64,000 bases of DNA, from contig NZ_CP122539.1 in NCBI RefSeq assembly GCF_029853675.1, positions 605,001 through 669,000 of the forward strand. Reading direction: 5' to 3'. Both the position numbers and the translations under genes were made by a program. This document shows, in pieces, positions 24,909 to 34,141 of this stretch (its first letter is position 1; the number at the start of each line of letters is the position of its first letter). The stretch comes from Tenacibaculum tangerinum. GTDB lineage: Bacteria > Bacteroidota > Bacteroidia > Flavobacteriales > Flavobacteriaceae. The notes below the pieces were generated by a model. That model did no database searches and was not told the origin of the DNA. It was given only the letters and a program-made list of their open reading frames with translations.

Positions 24909-25835
24909 ATGAAATTCAAACAGCCTCAAACTTTAGAGCAGATAGCAACGTTATTAAACGTTGATTTTGTGGGAGCTAAAGACTTTGTTATTACAGGAAT
25001 CAACGAAATTCATGTCGTAGAAAAAGGAGACATTGTTTTTGTAGACCATCCAAAATACTACGACAAAGCATTAAACTCAGCAGCGACCACCATATTAATC
25101 AATAAAAAAGTAGCTTGCCCAGAAGGAAAATCATTATTAATTTCTGACGATCCGTTTAGAGATTTTAATAAGATTACAAAACACTTCAACCCGTTTATAG
25201 CCTCTAAAAAGACCATTGCAGATACTGCAATTATAGGTGAAGGAACCATTGTTCAACCCAATGTTTTTATAGGAGAGAATGTTACCGTAGGTAAAAACTG
25301 TGTAATACATCCCAATGTAACCATCTATAACAACACCGTTATAGGAAACAATGTAACCATTCATGCAAATACAGTTTTAGGTGCCGACGCTTTTTACTAT
25401 AAAAATCGTCCTGAAGGTTTCGATAAATTGATTTCAGGAGGAAAAGTAGTACTAGAAGACAATGTAGATTTAGGTGCTTCATGTACTATTGATAGAGGAG
25501 TAACAGGTGACACTACGATTGGAAACGGTACGAAAATAGACAACCAAGTACATGTTGGTCACGATACTGTGATAGGAAAAAAATGCTTAATAGCCTCTCA
25601 AACAGGAATTGCAGGCTGTGTTGTTATTGAAGACGAAGTGACTATTTGGGGTCAGGTTGGTACTAATAGCGGAATTACCATAGGGAAAGGAGCGGTAATA
25701 TTAGGACAAACAGGAGTTACCAAATCTGTACCAGGCGGAAAATCATATTTCGGAACACCCATATCAGAGTCTAGAGAAAAATTAAAAGAACTCGCTGAAA
25801 TAAAACAATTTTTAAAAGAACAAAAAAAGAAGTAA
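24909..25835 (+). CDS. Second LpxD-like acyltransferase
   Basis: A 308-residue paralogue of LpxD: N-terminal domain (about 1-100, starting LEQIATLLNVDFVGA) and a hexapeptide-repeat helix (about 105-290) with VLGADAFYYKN in place of the GADGFGF motif of true LpxD, and VHVGHDTVIG with the His. The missing Gly/Phe pattern hints at altered substrate or acyl-chain use. Flavobacteria commonly carry this extra copy next to efp. It may acylate a nucleotide sugar for another glycolipid. It lies directly after the efp terminator. Confidence 0.82.
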   Translation: MKFKQPQTLEQIATLLNVDFVGAKDFVITGINEIHVVEKGDIVFVDHPKYYDKALNSAATTILINKKVACPEGKSLLISDDPFRDFNKITKHFNPFIASKKTIADTAIIGEGTIVQPNVFIGENVTVGKNCVIHPNVTIYNNTVIGNNVTIHANTVLGADAFYYKNRPEGFDKLISGGKVVLEDNVDLGASCTIDRGVTGDTTIGNGTKIDNQVHVGHDTVIGKKCLIASQTGIAGCVVIEDEVTIWGQVGTNSGITIGKGAVILGQTGVTKSVPGGKSYFGTPISESREKLKELAEIKQFLKEQKKK

Positions 25836-25862
25836 AAGTTTTACAAATCAATTACAAAAAGT

Positions 25863-25870
25863 TACTTTTG
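25863..25870 (+). promoter_or_regulatory. Bacteroidota -7 box before sucD
   Basis: TACTTTTG exactly matches TAnnTTTG, 34 nt before the sucD ATG. A TTTT at about 25840-25843 sits at the expected -33 spacing. Confidence 0.65.
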
Positions 25871-25903
25871 TGAAGCCAAAAAAATAAAATAAAAAGCAAA
25901 CCA

Positions 25904-26776
25904 ATGAGTGTTTTAGTAAATAAAGATTCAAAAATTATAGTTCAAGGTTTTACAGGGAGTGAAGGTACTTTTCACGCTGGTCAAATGATCGATTACGGAA
26001 CAAACGTAGTTGGAGGTGTTACACCAGGTAAAGGAGGCCAGGAGCATCTAGGAAAACCCGTTTTTAATACCGTTGATGAAGCTGTTCAAAAAGTAGGAGC
26101 TGATACTTCTATTATTTTTGTACCACCAGCATTTGCTGCTGACGCTATTATGGAAGCTGCTGAAGCTGGAATTAAAGTAATTATTTGTATTACGGAAGGA
26201 ATTCCTACGGCTGATATGGTAAAAGTAAAAGCCTATATCGACCAGTTGGATTGTACTTTAGTAGGTCCTAACTGTCCAGGTGTAATTACTCCTGAAGAAG
26301 CAAAAGTTGGAATCATGCCAGGCTTCATCTTTAAAAAAGGAAAAGTAGGAATCGTTTCTAAATCAGGAACATTAACCTACGAAGCAGCCGATCAAGTAGT
26401 AAAACAAGGATACGGAATTACTACTGCTATTGGTATTGGTGGAGACCCAATTATTGGAACAACTACGAAAGAAGCAGTTGAGCTATTAATGAATGACGAT
26501 GAAACAGAAGCCATCGTTATGATTGGTGAAATTGGAGGGAATCTAGAAGCAGAAGCAGCGCGTTGGATAAAAGCGGATGGTAACCGTAAACCAGTGGTTG
26601 GTTTTATAGCAGGACAAACTGCCCCAGCTGGTAGAACAATGGGACACGCTGGTGCTATCGTTGGAGGTGCTGATGATACAGCACAAGCAAAAATGAAAAT
26701 TTTAGCAGAAAATGGAGTTCACGTGGTGGATTCTCCTGCTAAAATAGGAGAAATGGTAGCCAAAGTTTTAGCATAA
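25904..26776 (+). CDS. sucD: Succinyl-CoA ligase alpha subunit
   Basis: The 290-residue subunit binds CoA and carries the phosphohistidine of the TCA-cycle enzyme that makes ATP or GTP from succinyl-CoA. Motifs: [15 protein letters not shown] (CoA-binding), [13 protein letters not shown], and [13 protein letters not shown], where the His is phosphorylated. Length matches the family. The beta subunit gene sucC is not adjacent, as is common in Bacteroidota. It has its own promoter and a strong terminator. Confidence 0.96.
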   Translation: MSVLVNKDSKIIVQGFTGSEGTFHAGQMIDYGTNVVGGVTPGKGGQEHLGKPVFNTVDEAVQKVGADTSIIFVPPAFAADAIMEAAEAGIKVIICITEGIPTADMVKVKAYIDQLDCTLVGPNCPGVITPEEAKVGIMPGFIFKKGKVGIVSKSGTLTYEAADQVVKQGYGITTAIGIGGDPIIGTTTKEAVELLMNDDETEAIVMIGEIGGNLEAEAARWIKADGNRKPVVGFIAGQTAPAGRTMGHAGAIVGGADDTAQAKMKILAENGVHVVDSPAKIGEMVAKVLA

Positions 26777-26797
26777 CAAACACATACACATATATGT

Positions 26798-26828
26798 AAA
26801 TTCCCGTTTTTAACGGGAATTTCTTTTT
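26798..26828 (+). terminator. Terminator after sucD
   Basis: AAATTCCCGTT (26798-26808) pairs with AACGGGAATTT (26812-26822) over a 3-nt loop, then CTTTTT. Confidence 0.88.
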
Positions 26829-26842
26829 ATATTTGAACCCAA

Positions 26843-26940
26843 CAAACTACCCAGATACTAGCATATTGGGTATTCAAAAAAATTATTTAAGAATTTAGAG
26901 GCAAGCCACAGAAAATTAAAACCTTGGCTATCGCACTACG
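26843..26940 (-). repeat. Dispersed ~95-bp repeat, copy B
   Basis: In the opposite orientation to copy A. The block AAATTCTTAAATAATTT, the T-run and AATACCCA are identical to copy A, and the GATAGCC and TTGCCTC blocks are also kept. The hairpin end (ACCCAATATGCTAGTATCTG) folds like that of copy D. It fills the space between the sucD terminator and the fabG start. Confidence 0.75.
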
Positions 26941-26957
26941 ATTAAAACAACTAATAA

Positions 26958-27704
26958 ATGAAACTTTTAGAAAATAAAACAGCAATCATTACAGGTGCTA
27001 CTAGAGGTATAGGTAGAGGAATTGCACTAGAATTTGCAAACCAAGGATGCAACGTTGCATTTACGTATAACTCTTCAGTTGAAGCGGCCACAGCCTTAGA
27101 AAATGAATTAAAAGCATTAGGAGTAAAGGCAAAAGGGTATCAATCAAATGCTGCAGAGTTTGATGCAGCACAAGAATTGGCGAAAAATGTTTTAGAAGAA
27201 TTCGGAACCATTGATGTTTTAGTAAATAATGCAGGTATTACTAAAGACAACTTGCTAATGCGTATTTCTGAAGATGATTTTGATAAAGTAATCGAGGTAA
27301 ATTTAAAATCGGTTTTCAATTTAACTAAAGCAGTTATCCGACCAATGATGAAACAACGTGCAGGCTCAATAATCAATATGAGTTCTGTGGTGGGCTTAAA
27401 AGGAAACGCTGGGCAAGCAAACTATGCTGCTTCTAAAGCAGGAATTTTAGGTTTTTCAAAATCGGTTGCGTTAGAATTAGGTTCTCGTAACATTCGTAGC
27501 AACGTAGTTGCTCCTGGTTTTATTGAAACTGAAATGACCGCAAAACTTGATGAAAAAGTAGTGGAAGGTTGGAGAAATGAAATTCCTTTAAAAAGAGGAG
27601 GAACTCCCCAAGATATTGCCAATGCTTGTGTATTTCTGGCTTCAGATATGAGTTCGTATATCACAGGACAAACCTTATCGGTAGATGGAGGAATGTTAAC
27701 ATAA
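26958..27704 (+). CDS. fabG: 3-oxoacyl-ACP reductase FabG
   Basis: A 248-residue classical short-chain dehydrogenase. Cofactor motif TGATRGIGRG (about 12-21), NNAG, catalytic Ser in NMSSVVGLKGNAGQ, and YAASKAG with Tyr/Lys. The C-terminal GQTLSVDGGM is typical of FabG. It reduces 3-oxoacyl-ACP in fatty acid elongation with NADPH. A dispersed repeat precedes it and a strong terminator follows. Other SDRs share these motifs, but length and end motif favour FabG. Confidence 0.92.
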   Translation: MKLLENKTAIITGATRGIGRGIALEFANQGCNVAFTYNSSVEAATALENELKALGVKAKGYQSNAAEFDAAQELAKNVLEEFGTIDVLVNNAGITKDNLLMRISEDDFDKVIEVNLKSVFNLTKAVIRPMMKQRAGSIINMSSVVGLKGNAGQANYAASKAGILGFSKSVALELGSRNIRSNVVAPGFIETEMTAKLDEKVVEGWRNEIPLKRGGTPQDIANACVFLASDMSSYITGQTLSVDGGMLT

Positions 27705-27730
27705 AATTTTTACATTATACTAAATAAAAA

Positions 27731-27764
27731 AAAGTCTGTATCAATTCTGATACAGACTTTTTTC
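27731..27764 (+). terminator. Terminator after fabG
   Basis: A perfect 13-bp stem, AAAGTCTGTATCA (27731-27743) / TGATACAGACTTT (27748-27760), loop ATTC, flanked by A-run and T-run. It can work in both directions, so it may also end the XRE transcript from the other side. Confidence 0.9.
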
Positions 27765-27809
27765 GTTCATCCCAGTTACTTCAAATTGTAAATGGTATTC
27801 AATGATGTG

Positions 27810-28235
27810 TTATCTTTTTCTGTAATCTTCAAAAGTTCCATCATTGTATAGAACCAAAATATTTTTAATTTCTTTTGATGTAGCTACTTTTTCTGATTTT
27901 TGATGACTCTCTGAGAATTGCGTATTTGATTTTTCTTCGGAGTCTTGCTCAAATACAGGATTTTCAGCAAATAGAGAAGGAGTGCTGTAATTTTCAATGC
28001 TTTCCTTTTTTTCAGGCTTCTCTATGTTAGGAGGAAAACTACCTTTGCCATATACCAACCAGTTGAGTTCAACTTCATCAAATGCCTTTTCAACTTTTAT
28101 AATGAAATCTAAACTCGGTTTATTTCTTCCCGAAAGTAGGTGAGAAATACTAGATCTGGGCACATCGATCTTATCTGCAAAACTAGAAGCTGATAAATCG
28201 TAATACGCTAATATTTTTTTTAATCTTTCTATCAT
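27810..28235 (-). CDS. XRE-family helix-turn-helix regulator
   Basis: A 141-residue protein with an N-terminal lambda-repressor-type HTH (about 3-58; DLSASSFADKIDVPRSSISH and the loop LSGRNKPSLD, shown in part) followed by ELNWLVYGKGSFPPN, a usual extension. The C-terminal half is polar, Ser/Glu/Lys-rich and probably disordered. No toxin or phage gene is beside it. Its upstream region has two TTTAC-N4-GTAA(A) palindromes within 45 bp of the start codon, which suggests autoregulation. Role unknown. Confidence 0.85.
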   Translation of the reverse strand: MIERLKKILAYYDLSASSFADKIDVPRSSISHLLSGRNKPSLDFIIKVEKAFDEVELNWLVYGKGSFPPNIEKPEKKESIENYSTPSLFAENPVFEQDSEEKSNTQFSESHQKSEKVATSKEIKNILVLYNDGTFEDYRKR

Positions 28236-28238
28236 TTG

Positions 28239-28278
28239 TTTACAAATGTAACAATAACAAGTTGTTTACTTATGTAAA
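28239..28278 (-). promoter_or_regulatory. Operator-like palindromes at the XRE promoter
   Basis: Two sites of the form TTTAC-N4-GTAA(A): TTTACAAATGTAA at 28239-28251 and TTTACTTATGTAAA at 28265-28278. Their centres are 26 bp apart. They lie just upstream of the XRE start (28235) and are candidates for autoregulatory binding. Confidence 0.5.
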
Positions 28279-28453
28279 TATATGCAATTTAACACATGTA
28301 AAAAAATAAAAAGGGTAATATTACAAGTAGAAAGGTTTAAAATATAAACAAATACTTTAGTTGAATATATATAAAATACTAAAAAACAGCATTTTATTTG
28401 TTTAATATAGATAAAAGTTATTTAACACCTTATAAGCGAACAAGAATAAGTAA

Positions 28454-28993
28454 GTTACAATCGTAAACAAATGTGCGATTCTTTGATTAATTTACTTTTG
28501 TAAACAGTGAAATATTTAGTTAAGATTACTTCTTTGTCTAATTGATTCACATATATAATATACTTTATAGCTATCCCTCTCTCATGTGCGATTAGCTGCC
28601 TTAATAGAGGACTATATATTACCCATAAGTTCCATAAAATCAGTATAGAATAGATTGTTTACTTAAATAAAAGATACAAGAGGTCTAAGACTCTATTTTA
28701 ACCTAATTTTAGCAGATTTATACTTTATTAATCCCAAAATCAATAATGTGCTATGTCGATTGACTGAAGTGTGACTAATAACCTCTTAAAAGCAAGAGTT
28801 ATTTACTTAAATCAGACTTCTCTTTTAATTCGATTTATGATTATAATCGTAAGTAACTTAAAATCAGTATATAGCATACAGAGTTCACATTACTTTAGTA
28901 AAAAGGTTATTGTATACAAGAGTACAATGAATAAAATTAAACAAATATTTACATTTGTAAATAATCTATTTTACAATTGTTTACTTTTGTAAA
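28454..28993. repeat. Further TTTAC-N4-GTAAA sites
   Basis: More sites of the XRE-promoter type lie at 28454-28468 (GTTAC-N4-GTAAAC), 28491-28504, 28948-28961 and 28980-28993, with a half-site at 28970-28974. Those at 28491 and 28980 contain TACTTTTG, the Bacteroidota -7 consensus, so they may also be promoters pointing right. Confidence 0.5.
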
Positions 28994-28997
28994 ACAA

Positions 28998-29023
28998 TAA
29001 AGCACCCTTTACAGAGTGCCTTT
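28998..29023 (-). terminator. Terminator after purL
   Basis: On the minus strand AAGGCACTC pairs with GGGTGCTTT (with G-U wobbles) and is followed by a T-rich stretch; on the plus strand the hairpin is followed by six Ts. It lies about 35 bp past the purL stop and may work both ways. Confidence 0.75.
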
Positions 29024-29057
29024 TTTATATCGAAAATTGAAAGAAGTATTTATATTA

Positions 29058-32000
29058 TTACTTTTTATGTTCTATCCACTTTCTAGCGTTTACAAAAGCT
29101 TCTAACCACGGAGAAACTTCATCTTCTCTGTCTTGTGGGTAATTTGCCCAATTCCATTGGAAAGTAGAACGTTCAATATGTGGCATGGTTACCAAATGGC
29201 GCCCTGTTGAATCACACAGCATAGCCGTGTTATAATCAGAACCGTTCGGATTGTTAGGATATCCTTCATATCCGTACTTAGCAACAATGTTATAATTTTC
29301 TTCAGTTTCTGGTAAATGAAATTTTCCTTCTCCATGAGAAATCCAAACACCTAACTCAGTTCCTGCTAAACTAGATAACATTACGGAGTTATTCTCTTGA
29401 ATTTTTACAGAAGTAAACGAACTTTCGTGCTTTTTAGAATCGTTATGTAACATCTTTCCATGTTTGGTATGCTCTGGATTGATTAACTCTAACTCCATAA
29501 ATAACTGACATCCGTTGCAAATACCTACAGAGAGCGTATCTTCTCTTTTAAAGAAATTCTGTAGCGCAGTATTTGCTTTTTCGTTATATAAAAATGCACC
29601 CGCCCATCCTTTAGCAGAACCTAACACATCAGAATTAGAAAAACCACCAACAGCACCAATAAACTGAGTATCTTCTAACGTCTCACGACCAGAAATTAAA
29701 TCGGTCATGTGAACATCTTTTACATCAAAACCGGCTAAATACATTGCGTTTGCCATTTCACGTTCAGAGTTTGAACCTTTTTCTCGAATGATAGCGGCTT
29801 TTGGACGAACAGATTGCTTCGTTTTACTCGCAATGACGTCTTTTAACTTTCCTGTAAAATGCGTTGGGAAGGTATAGTGTAACGGCTGATTTTTATAATT
29901 ATCAAAACGATCTTTGGCTAAACCATTCGCTGTTTGCTTTTGATCTAATAAATAGGATGTTTTATACCAAGTATCTCTTAATTCAGCAATTGACAAGGCA
30001 AAAACATCAGATCCGTTTTTAATATTCAATCGATCAGATTCTGTTACAGTACCTATTTTAAAGAATTCAATATTGTTTTCAGTTAAAATTTGCTCAACTG
30101 AATTGTCTGTCGCTTGGAAAACAATTCCTGAGTTTTCAGCAAATAGCAATTTAATGCTATCTGTTTCATTTAAAGAAGACAAGTCTATGTTAGCACCTAC
30201 ATTAACATCTGCAAAACACAATTCTAGTAAAGTTGTGATGAATCCTCCAGATGCCACATCGTGACCCGCAACTATTTTTCCTTTTTTGATTAAATTCTGA
30301 ACTACATTAAATGCAGATTTAAAGAATTTGGTATTGGTAATAGTAGGAGTAGCGCTCCCTATTTTGTTTACAATTTGTGCAAACGAACTTCCTCCTAATT
30401 TGAATTCATCTTGCGACAAATTAATATAGTAGATACTTCCTTTGTTAGGTTGTAAAACAGGTTCTACCACTTTGGTAATATCGTTGCAATTTGCAGCTGC
30501 AGAAATCACTACAGTTCCTGGAGAAATAACTTCTTCATTTGGGTACTTCTGTTTCATTGATAACGAATCTTTTCCTGTGGGAACATTGATTCCTAAATCA
30601 ATAGCAAATTCAGAAACAGCTTTTACCGCTTTATACAAGCGCGCGTCTTCGCCTTCATTTCTACAAGGCCACATCCAGTTTGCGGACAATGAAACCGATT
30701 GTAACCCCTCTTTTAAAGGTGCCCAAACGATATTTGTTAATGCTTCTGCAATAGAATTCTTACTTCCAGCCTCTGGGTGGATTAAACCAGCAATAGGAGC
30801 GTGCCCAATCGTAGTTGCAATTCCTTCTTTACCCTTATAGTCCAACGCCATGACACCAACATTGTTTAGAGGAAGTTGTAAGGCACCAACACATTGTTGT
30901 TTGGCTACTTTTCCACCCACGCAACGGTCTACTTTATTGGTTAACCAATCTTTACAAGCTACAGCTTCTAGTTGCAGTACTTGTTCTAAATAACTCGTAA
31001 AGTTTTCTTTTGAATAGTCAATGGCGGCATAGTTTCTATAGACTGTTTTATCCGTCATAATTGTTTTTGGAGAGCTTCCAAACATATCTTCTAAAGCCAA
31101 ATCCATTGGTTTGTTACAATGAGTTTTAGATTCAAAAGTAAAACGATGATTTCCAGTAACATCACCTACTGTATACATAGGTGAACGTTCACGTTCAGCA
31201 ATTTGACGAAGGAAATCGATATGCTTTTCTGCAATTACCAATCCCATTCTTTCTTGTGACTCGTTACCAATAATTTCTTTATCTGATAGGGTAGGGTCAC
31301 CTACGGGTAACGAATCTAAATTAATAACTCCTCCCGTGTCTTCCACCAGTTCTGACAAACAGTTAAGGTGTCCACCAGCTCCATGGTCGTGAATGGAAAC
31401 AATATAATTTTCGTCGCTTTCTACCATACCACGAACGGCATTGGCAGCACGTTTTTGCATTTCAGGATTGGAACGCTGCACAGCGTTTAACTCAATTCCT
31501 GAAGAAAACGCTCCAGTGTCGGCAGAAGAAACCGCAGCTCCTCCCATACCAATGCGGTAGTTCTCACCACCTAAGATGACCACTTTATCTCCTTCTTTCG
31601 GAGTATCTTTTAACGCTTGTTCTTTTTTTCCATATCCAACACCCCCAGCTTGCATGATAACCTTGTCGAAACCAAGTTTTCTAGGTTGAGCCCCTTCTAG
31701 TGTGCTATCGCTTTGCTCGTCATGTTCAAAAGTTAATACAGAACCGCAGATTAAGGGCTGTCCGAATTTATTTCCAAAATCAGAAGCTCCATTGGAAGCC
31801 TTGATTAAAATATCTATGGGAGTTTGGTACAACCATTGGCGCTCGTCCATTCCTTTTTCCCAAGGTCGATTCTCTTCTAAACGAGAATACGAGGTCATAT
31901 ACACCGCCGTACCCGCTAATGGTAGCGATCCCTTTCCGCCAGCTAATCTATCACGAATTTCACCTCCAGAACCAGTGGCAGCACCGTTGAACGGTTCAAC

Positions 32001-32762
32001 AGTGGTAGGGAAGTTGTGCGTTTCTGCTTTTAAAGAGATAACAGATTCAAAATCTTTCGTTTCGTAAAAATCGGGTTTTTCAGCACTTTTCGGAGCAAAC
32101 TGCTCTACGTTAGGTCCTTGAATAAAAGCAACATTGTCTTTATAAGCAGAAATAATGTCGTTTGGATTTTCTTCGGAAGTTTTTTTAATTAATTTGAAAA
32201 GTGAAGTAGGCATTTCTTCACCATCAATTACAAAAGTTCCGTTAAAAATTTTATGGCGACAGTGTTCTGAGTTTACTTGTGAGAATCCAAATACTTCAGA
32301 ATCGGTTAGTTTTCTACCAATTTTTGTGGCAACTTCTTCTAAATAGGTAATTTCTTCTTCACTTAACGCCAATCCTTCTTGCTCGTTATATGCAGCAATA
32401 TCCTCAATTTCTAAAATAGGTTCTGGCTGAATATTGATTGTAAAAGTCTCTTGGTTTAATCCGTTAAATTTTTGAGAAATCATTGGGTCGAAATCAGAAA
32501 AATCATCAGCAACTGCTTCAAACTCTTCGATTCTTATAATTCCAGAAATCCCCATATTTTGAGTAATTTCAACTGCATTGGTACTCCAAGGAGTAATCAT
32601 TGCTGCCCTTGGTCCAACAAAAAAGGCGTCGAGAGACGCCGCATTTATTTTCGGTTGGTTGCCAAATAACCAAGTTAATTTCGAAATTGTTTCAGATGTT
32701 AATTCTTCTGTTGTTTGAACAGCAAAGACCTTACTGTTTACGTTTCCAAAGAAATGAATCAT
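29058..32762 (-). CDS. purL: Phosphoribosylformylglycinamidine synthase (one-chain PurL)
   Basis: The 1234-residue enzyme makes FGAM from FGAR, glutamine and ATP in purine synthesis. It has all parts of the large form: N-terminal PurS-like domain, the FGAM linker/synthase core with [35 protein letters not shown] and [16 protein letters not shown], and a C-terminal class I glutaminase with catalytic Cys in GICNGCQLF and the WISHGEGKF motif. Around residues 975-985, between the core and glutaminase, the chain reads [13 protein letters not shown], encoded by an inserted palindromic repeat (29809-29838). The frame is intact. Confidence 0.95.
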   Translation of the reverse strand: MIHFFGNVNSKVFAVQTTEELTSETISKLTWLFGNQPKINAASLDAFFVGPRAAMITPWSTNAVEITQNMGISGIIRIEEFEAVADDFSDFDPMISQKFNGLNQETFTINIQPEPILEIEDIAAYNEQEGLALSEEEITYLEEVATKIGRKLTDSEVFGFSQVNSEHCRHKIFNGTFVIDGEEMPTSLFKLIKKTSEENPNDIISAYKDNVAFIQGPNVEQFAPKSAEKPDFYETKDFESVISLKAETHNFPTTVEPFNGAATGSGGEIRDRLAGGKGSLPLAGTAVYMTSYSRLEENRPWEKGMDERQWLYQTPIDILIKASNGASDFGNKFGQPLICGSVLTFEHDEQSDSTLEGAQPRKLGFDKVIMQAGGVGYGKKEQALKDTPKEGDKVVILGGENYRIGMGGAAVSSADTGAFSSGIELNAVQRSNPEMQKRAANAVRGMVESDENYIVSIHDHGAGGHLNCLSELVEDTGGVINLDSLPVGDPTLSDKEIIGNESQERMGLVIAEKHIDFLRQIAERERSPMYTVGDVTGNHRFTFESKTHCNKPMDLALEDMFGSSPKTIMTDKTVYRNYAAIDYSKENFTSYLEQVLQLEAVACKDWLTNKVDRCVGGKVAKQQCVGALQLPLNNVGVMALDYKGKEGIATTIGHAPIAGLIHPEAGSKNSIAEALTNIVWAPLKEGLQSVSLSANWMWPCRNEGEDARLYKAVKAVSEFAIDLGINVPTGKDSLSMKQKYPNEEVISPGTVVISAAANCNDITKVVEPVLQPNKGSIYYINLSQDEFKLGGSSFAQIVNKIGSATPTITNTKFFKSAFNVVQNLIKKGKIVAGHDVASGGFITTLLELCFADVNVGANIDLSSLNETDSIKLLFAENSGIVFQATDNSVEQILTENNIEFFKIGTVTESDRLNIKNGSDVFALSIAELRDTWYKTSYLLDQKQTANGLAKDRFDNYKNQPLHYTFPTHFTGKLKDVIASKTKQSVRPKAAIIREKGSNSEREMANAMYLAGFDVKDVHMTDLISGRETLEDTQFIGAVGGFSNSDVLGSAKGWAGAFLYNEKANTALQNFFKREDTLSVGICNGCQLFMELELINPEHTKHGKMLHNDSKKHESSFTSVKIQENNSVMLSSLAGTELGVWISHGEGKFHLPETEENYNIVAKYGYEGYPNNPNGSDYNTAMLCDSTGRHLVTMPHIERSTFQWNWANYPQDREDEVSPWLEAFVNARKWIEHKK
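29809..29838 (-). repeat. CGTCATTGCGAG-type palindromic repeat inside purL
   Basis: On the minus strand the halves CGTCATTGCGAG and CGAAGCAATCTG flank TAAAA; ATTGC and GCAAT can pair. I recognise this as a widespread dispersed bacterial repeat normally found between genes. Here it is in frame and codes for about ten residues (IASKTKQS within) of the PurL linker. Confidence 0.7.
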
Positions 32763-32830
32763 TATTAGTTGTGTTTGTGTGTTTTTTGAAGGTGTAAATT
32801 TAGTTCTTTTGGTTGAAATATAAACATAAA

Positions 32831-32856
32831 AAAAGCAGCAAAATTTTGCTGCTTTT
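32831..32856 (-). terminator. Terminator between the carboxypeptidase-regulatory-like gene and purL
   Basis: A perfect 26-bp palindrome: AAAAGCAGCAAAA (32831-32843) / TTTTGCTGCTTTT (32844-32856). It lies 3 nt past the stop of the minus-strand gene at 32860 and before the purL start, so it likely separates the two. Confidence 0.75.
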
Positions 32857-32859
32857 ATG

Positions 32860-33657
32860 TTAATCTCTATCAGGTATTCTATCTCTTTCTATTTTTCCTT
32901 TTTTCACGGCTTTATAGCTTTCGTAACAGTTTAATACAGCTTCAATCAACTGTAAATCACTGGCTTTTTTTATGAAGTATTCAGAATAATTACAATCAGA
33001 AAGTAGTTTGTTTAACTCAGCTCTGTCCATTTCTAAGTATTCCATCATCACCTCACGGTCAAATTTACCCGCTAACATTTTACGCAAATCGTCTTCTTTT
33101 TTAAGCTTTTTTAATTTTTTAAGTTGTTTGGGCTTATTTCCGAAGAGATTATATACCAAATCAACAGGATTTAAGAGTTTTGCAATAGGAGAGGAGATTT
33201 TTTGAGGTCTTCCTACTTCGTATGTTTGCGGCAACCCGTTAATATGTATTCTTGTAAAACGATCTTTAGGTACTTGTTTAACATCTACTTCTAGCACTCC
33301 GATTAATTGAGTAGATTTAATGACGACTTCTTTTACTTCTTCTGGTTTTTCTTCTAGTGAAATTACGACTTCATTTCCTTTTAAAAGGTCGTTTGTAATT
33401 TTTAATTTTATAGAGGCGTAGCCTAAATAAGAAACGAGTACAGTATCATTTGCTTGTGCTACAAGGTCAAAAAGACCTTTTTCGTTAGTTATCGTACCAA
33501 TAACAGAATTAAGATTTAGTATATGAGCTGCACTTAAAGGTTTTTTAGATTCGGAGTCGATTATTTGTCCTTTAAGCTTGCCACTATCTGTGTTTTGTGC
33601 TATTGTTATAAATGATGATATTGACAACAATACTAAAATGAGGTACTTTTTTTGCAT
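32860..33657 (-). CDS. Exported carboxypeptidase-regulatory-like domain protein
   Basis: A 265-residue protein with a signal peptide ([18 protein letters not shown]) and a CarboxypepD_reg-like beta-sandwich (about 25-110: [35 protein letters not shown]). The C-terminal half is helical and charged ([18 protein letters not shown]). The frame extends 44 codons further upstream, but the ATG at 33657 gives the only sensible signal peptide. Such proteins are common in Bacteroidota envelopes; it has no TonB receptor barrel. Function unknown. It follows tRNA-Leu on the same strand. Confidence 0.8.
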   Translation of the reverse strand: MQKKYLILVLLSISSFITIAQNTDSGKLKGQIIDSESKKPLSAAHILNLNSVIGTITNEKGLFDLVAQANDTVLVSYLGYASIKLKITNDLLKGNEVVISLEEKPEEVKEVVIKSTQLIGVLEVDVKQVPKDRFTRIHINGLPQTYEVGRPQKISSPIAKLLNPVDLVYNLFGNKPKQLKKLKKLKKEDDLRKMLAGKFDREVMMEYLEMDRAELNKLLSDCNYSEYFIKKASDLQLIEAVLNCYESYKAVKKGKIERDRIPDRD

Positions 33658-33784
33658 ACTGCAATAATAAGAATTAATAGAGGTTATTTCGTTAATTATC
33701 TGTGAAATTGCTAACATGATAACAAAGATCATTCCACAAAAAAAATCACAAACGCTCATTGAAGAACTATTTGTGATTTTATCG

Positions 33785-33867
33785 TGCACGTAACAGGAGT
33801 CGAACCTGCACTTCCGTAGGAAACAAGCCCCTCAAGCCTGCGCGTCTACCAATTCCGCCATACGTGC
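33785..33867 (-). tRNA. tRNA-Leu (anticodon GAG)
   Basis: An 83-nt cloverleaf: acceptor GCACGTA/TACGTGC with discriminator A, D-arm with TTGGTAGACG, anticodon stem CAGGC/GCTTG around loop TTGAGGG (anticodon GAG), a long variable arm typical of class II tRNAs (Leu), and T-arm with GGTTCGACTCC. No CCA is encoded. Decodes CUC and CUU. Confidence 0.93.
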
Positions 33868-34141
33868 ATAAACTAAAAAAGTGAAACTTGAGCTTAACTT
33901 TCATAACCAAACTGAAGCTATAACTTAAGCCATTTTCTTCAGTATTGATAAGCTTTTTGATTCATTTCAAAAATCGTGTATACAACTCGTGAACGTTACT
34001 TCATTCTCAATTAAGTTGAATTGATTTTTGCTGGTGCAAATATAAAAATTTTATGGTATTTCGTGAATATAATCTTAGTAGATTACAATCTCATTTAAAA
34101 AGGCGGGGCGGTAAAAATGTACTCTTTTGGTAATGACTAGT
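33868..34141. other. Intergenic stretch upstream of tRNA-Leu
   Basis: 274 bp between tRNA-Leu and the end of the LacI gene. It must hold the tRNA promoter (minus strand) and the end of the lacI-type transcript. I see no gene, repeat or clear terminator in it. Confidence 0.5.

Larger units (their letters stand above)
28236..29001. other. ~765-bp AT-rich region without a convincing gene
   Basis: No open frame here looks like a protein. One 73-codon frame at 28771-28992 is low-complexity and unsupported. The region has further TTTAC-N4-GTAAA sites, a hairpin (AATAA-CCTCTT / AAGAG-TTATT, 28777-28803) without a T-tract, and two loosely similar segments around AAAATCAGTATA (about 28637 and 28860). 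It could hold a non-coding RNA or be the remains of lost genes. Confidence 0.5.

Noticed and set aside
27810..28235. XRE gene as part of a toxin-antitoxin pair or prophage
   Set aside because: No toxin-sized partner gene or phage gene lies beside it.
28771..28992. 73-codon frame in the non-coding region by the XRE gene
   Set aside because: Low-complexity, no start context, and it runs through the TTTAC-N4-GTAAA sites.
31702..32067. 121-codon open frame on the plus strand
   Set aside because: It lies wholly inside purL on the opposite strand and has no family-like features; it is a shadow frame.
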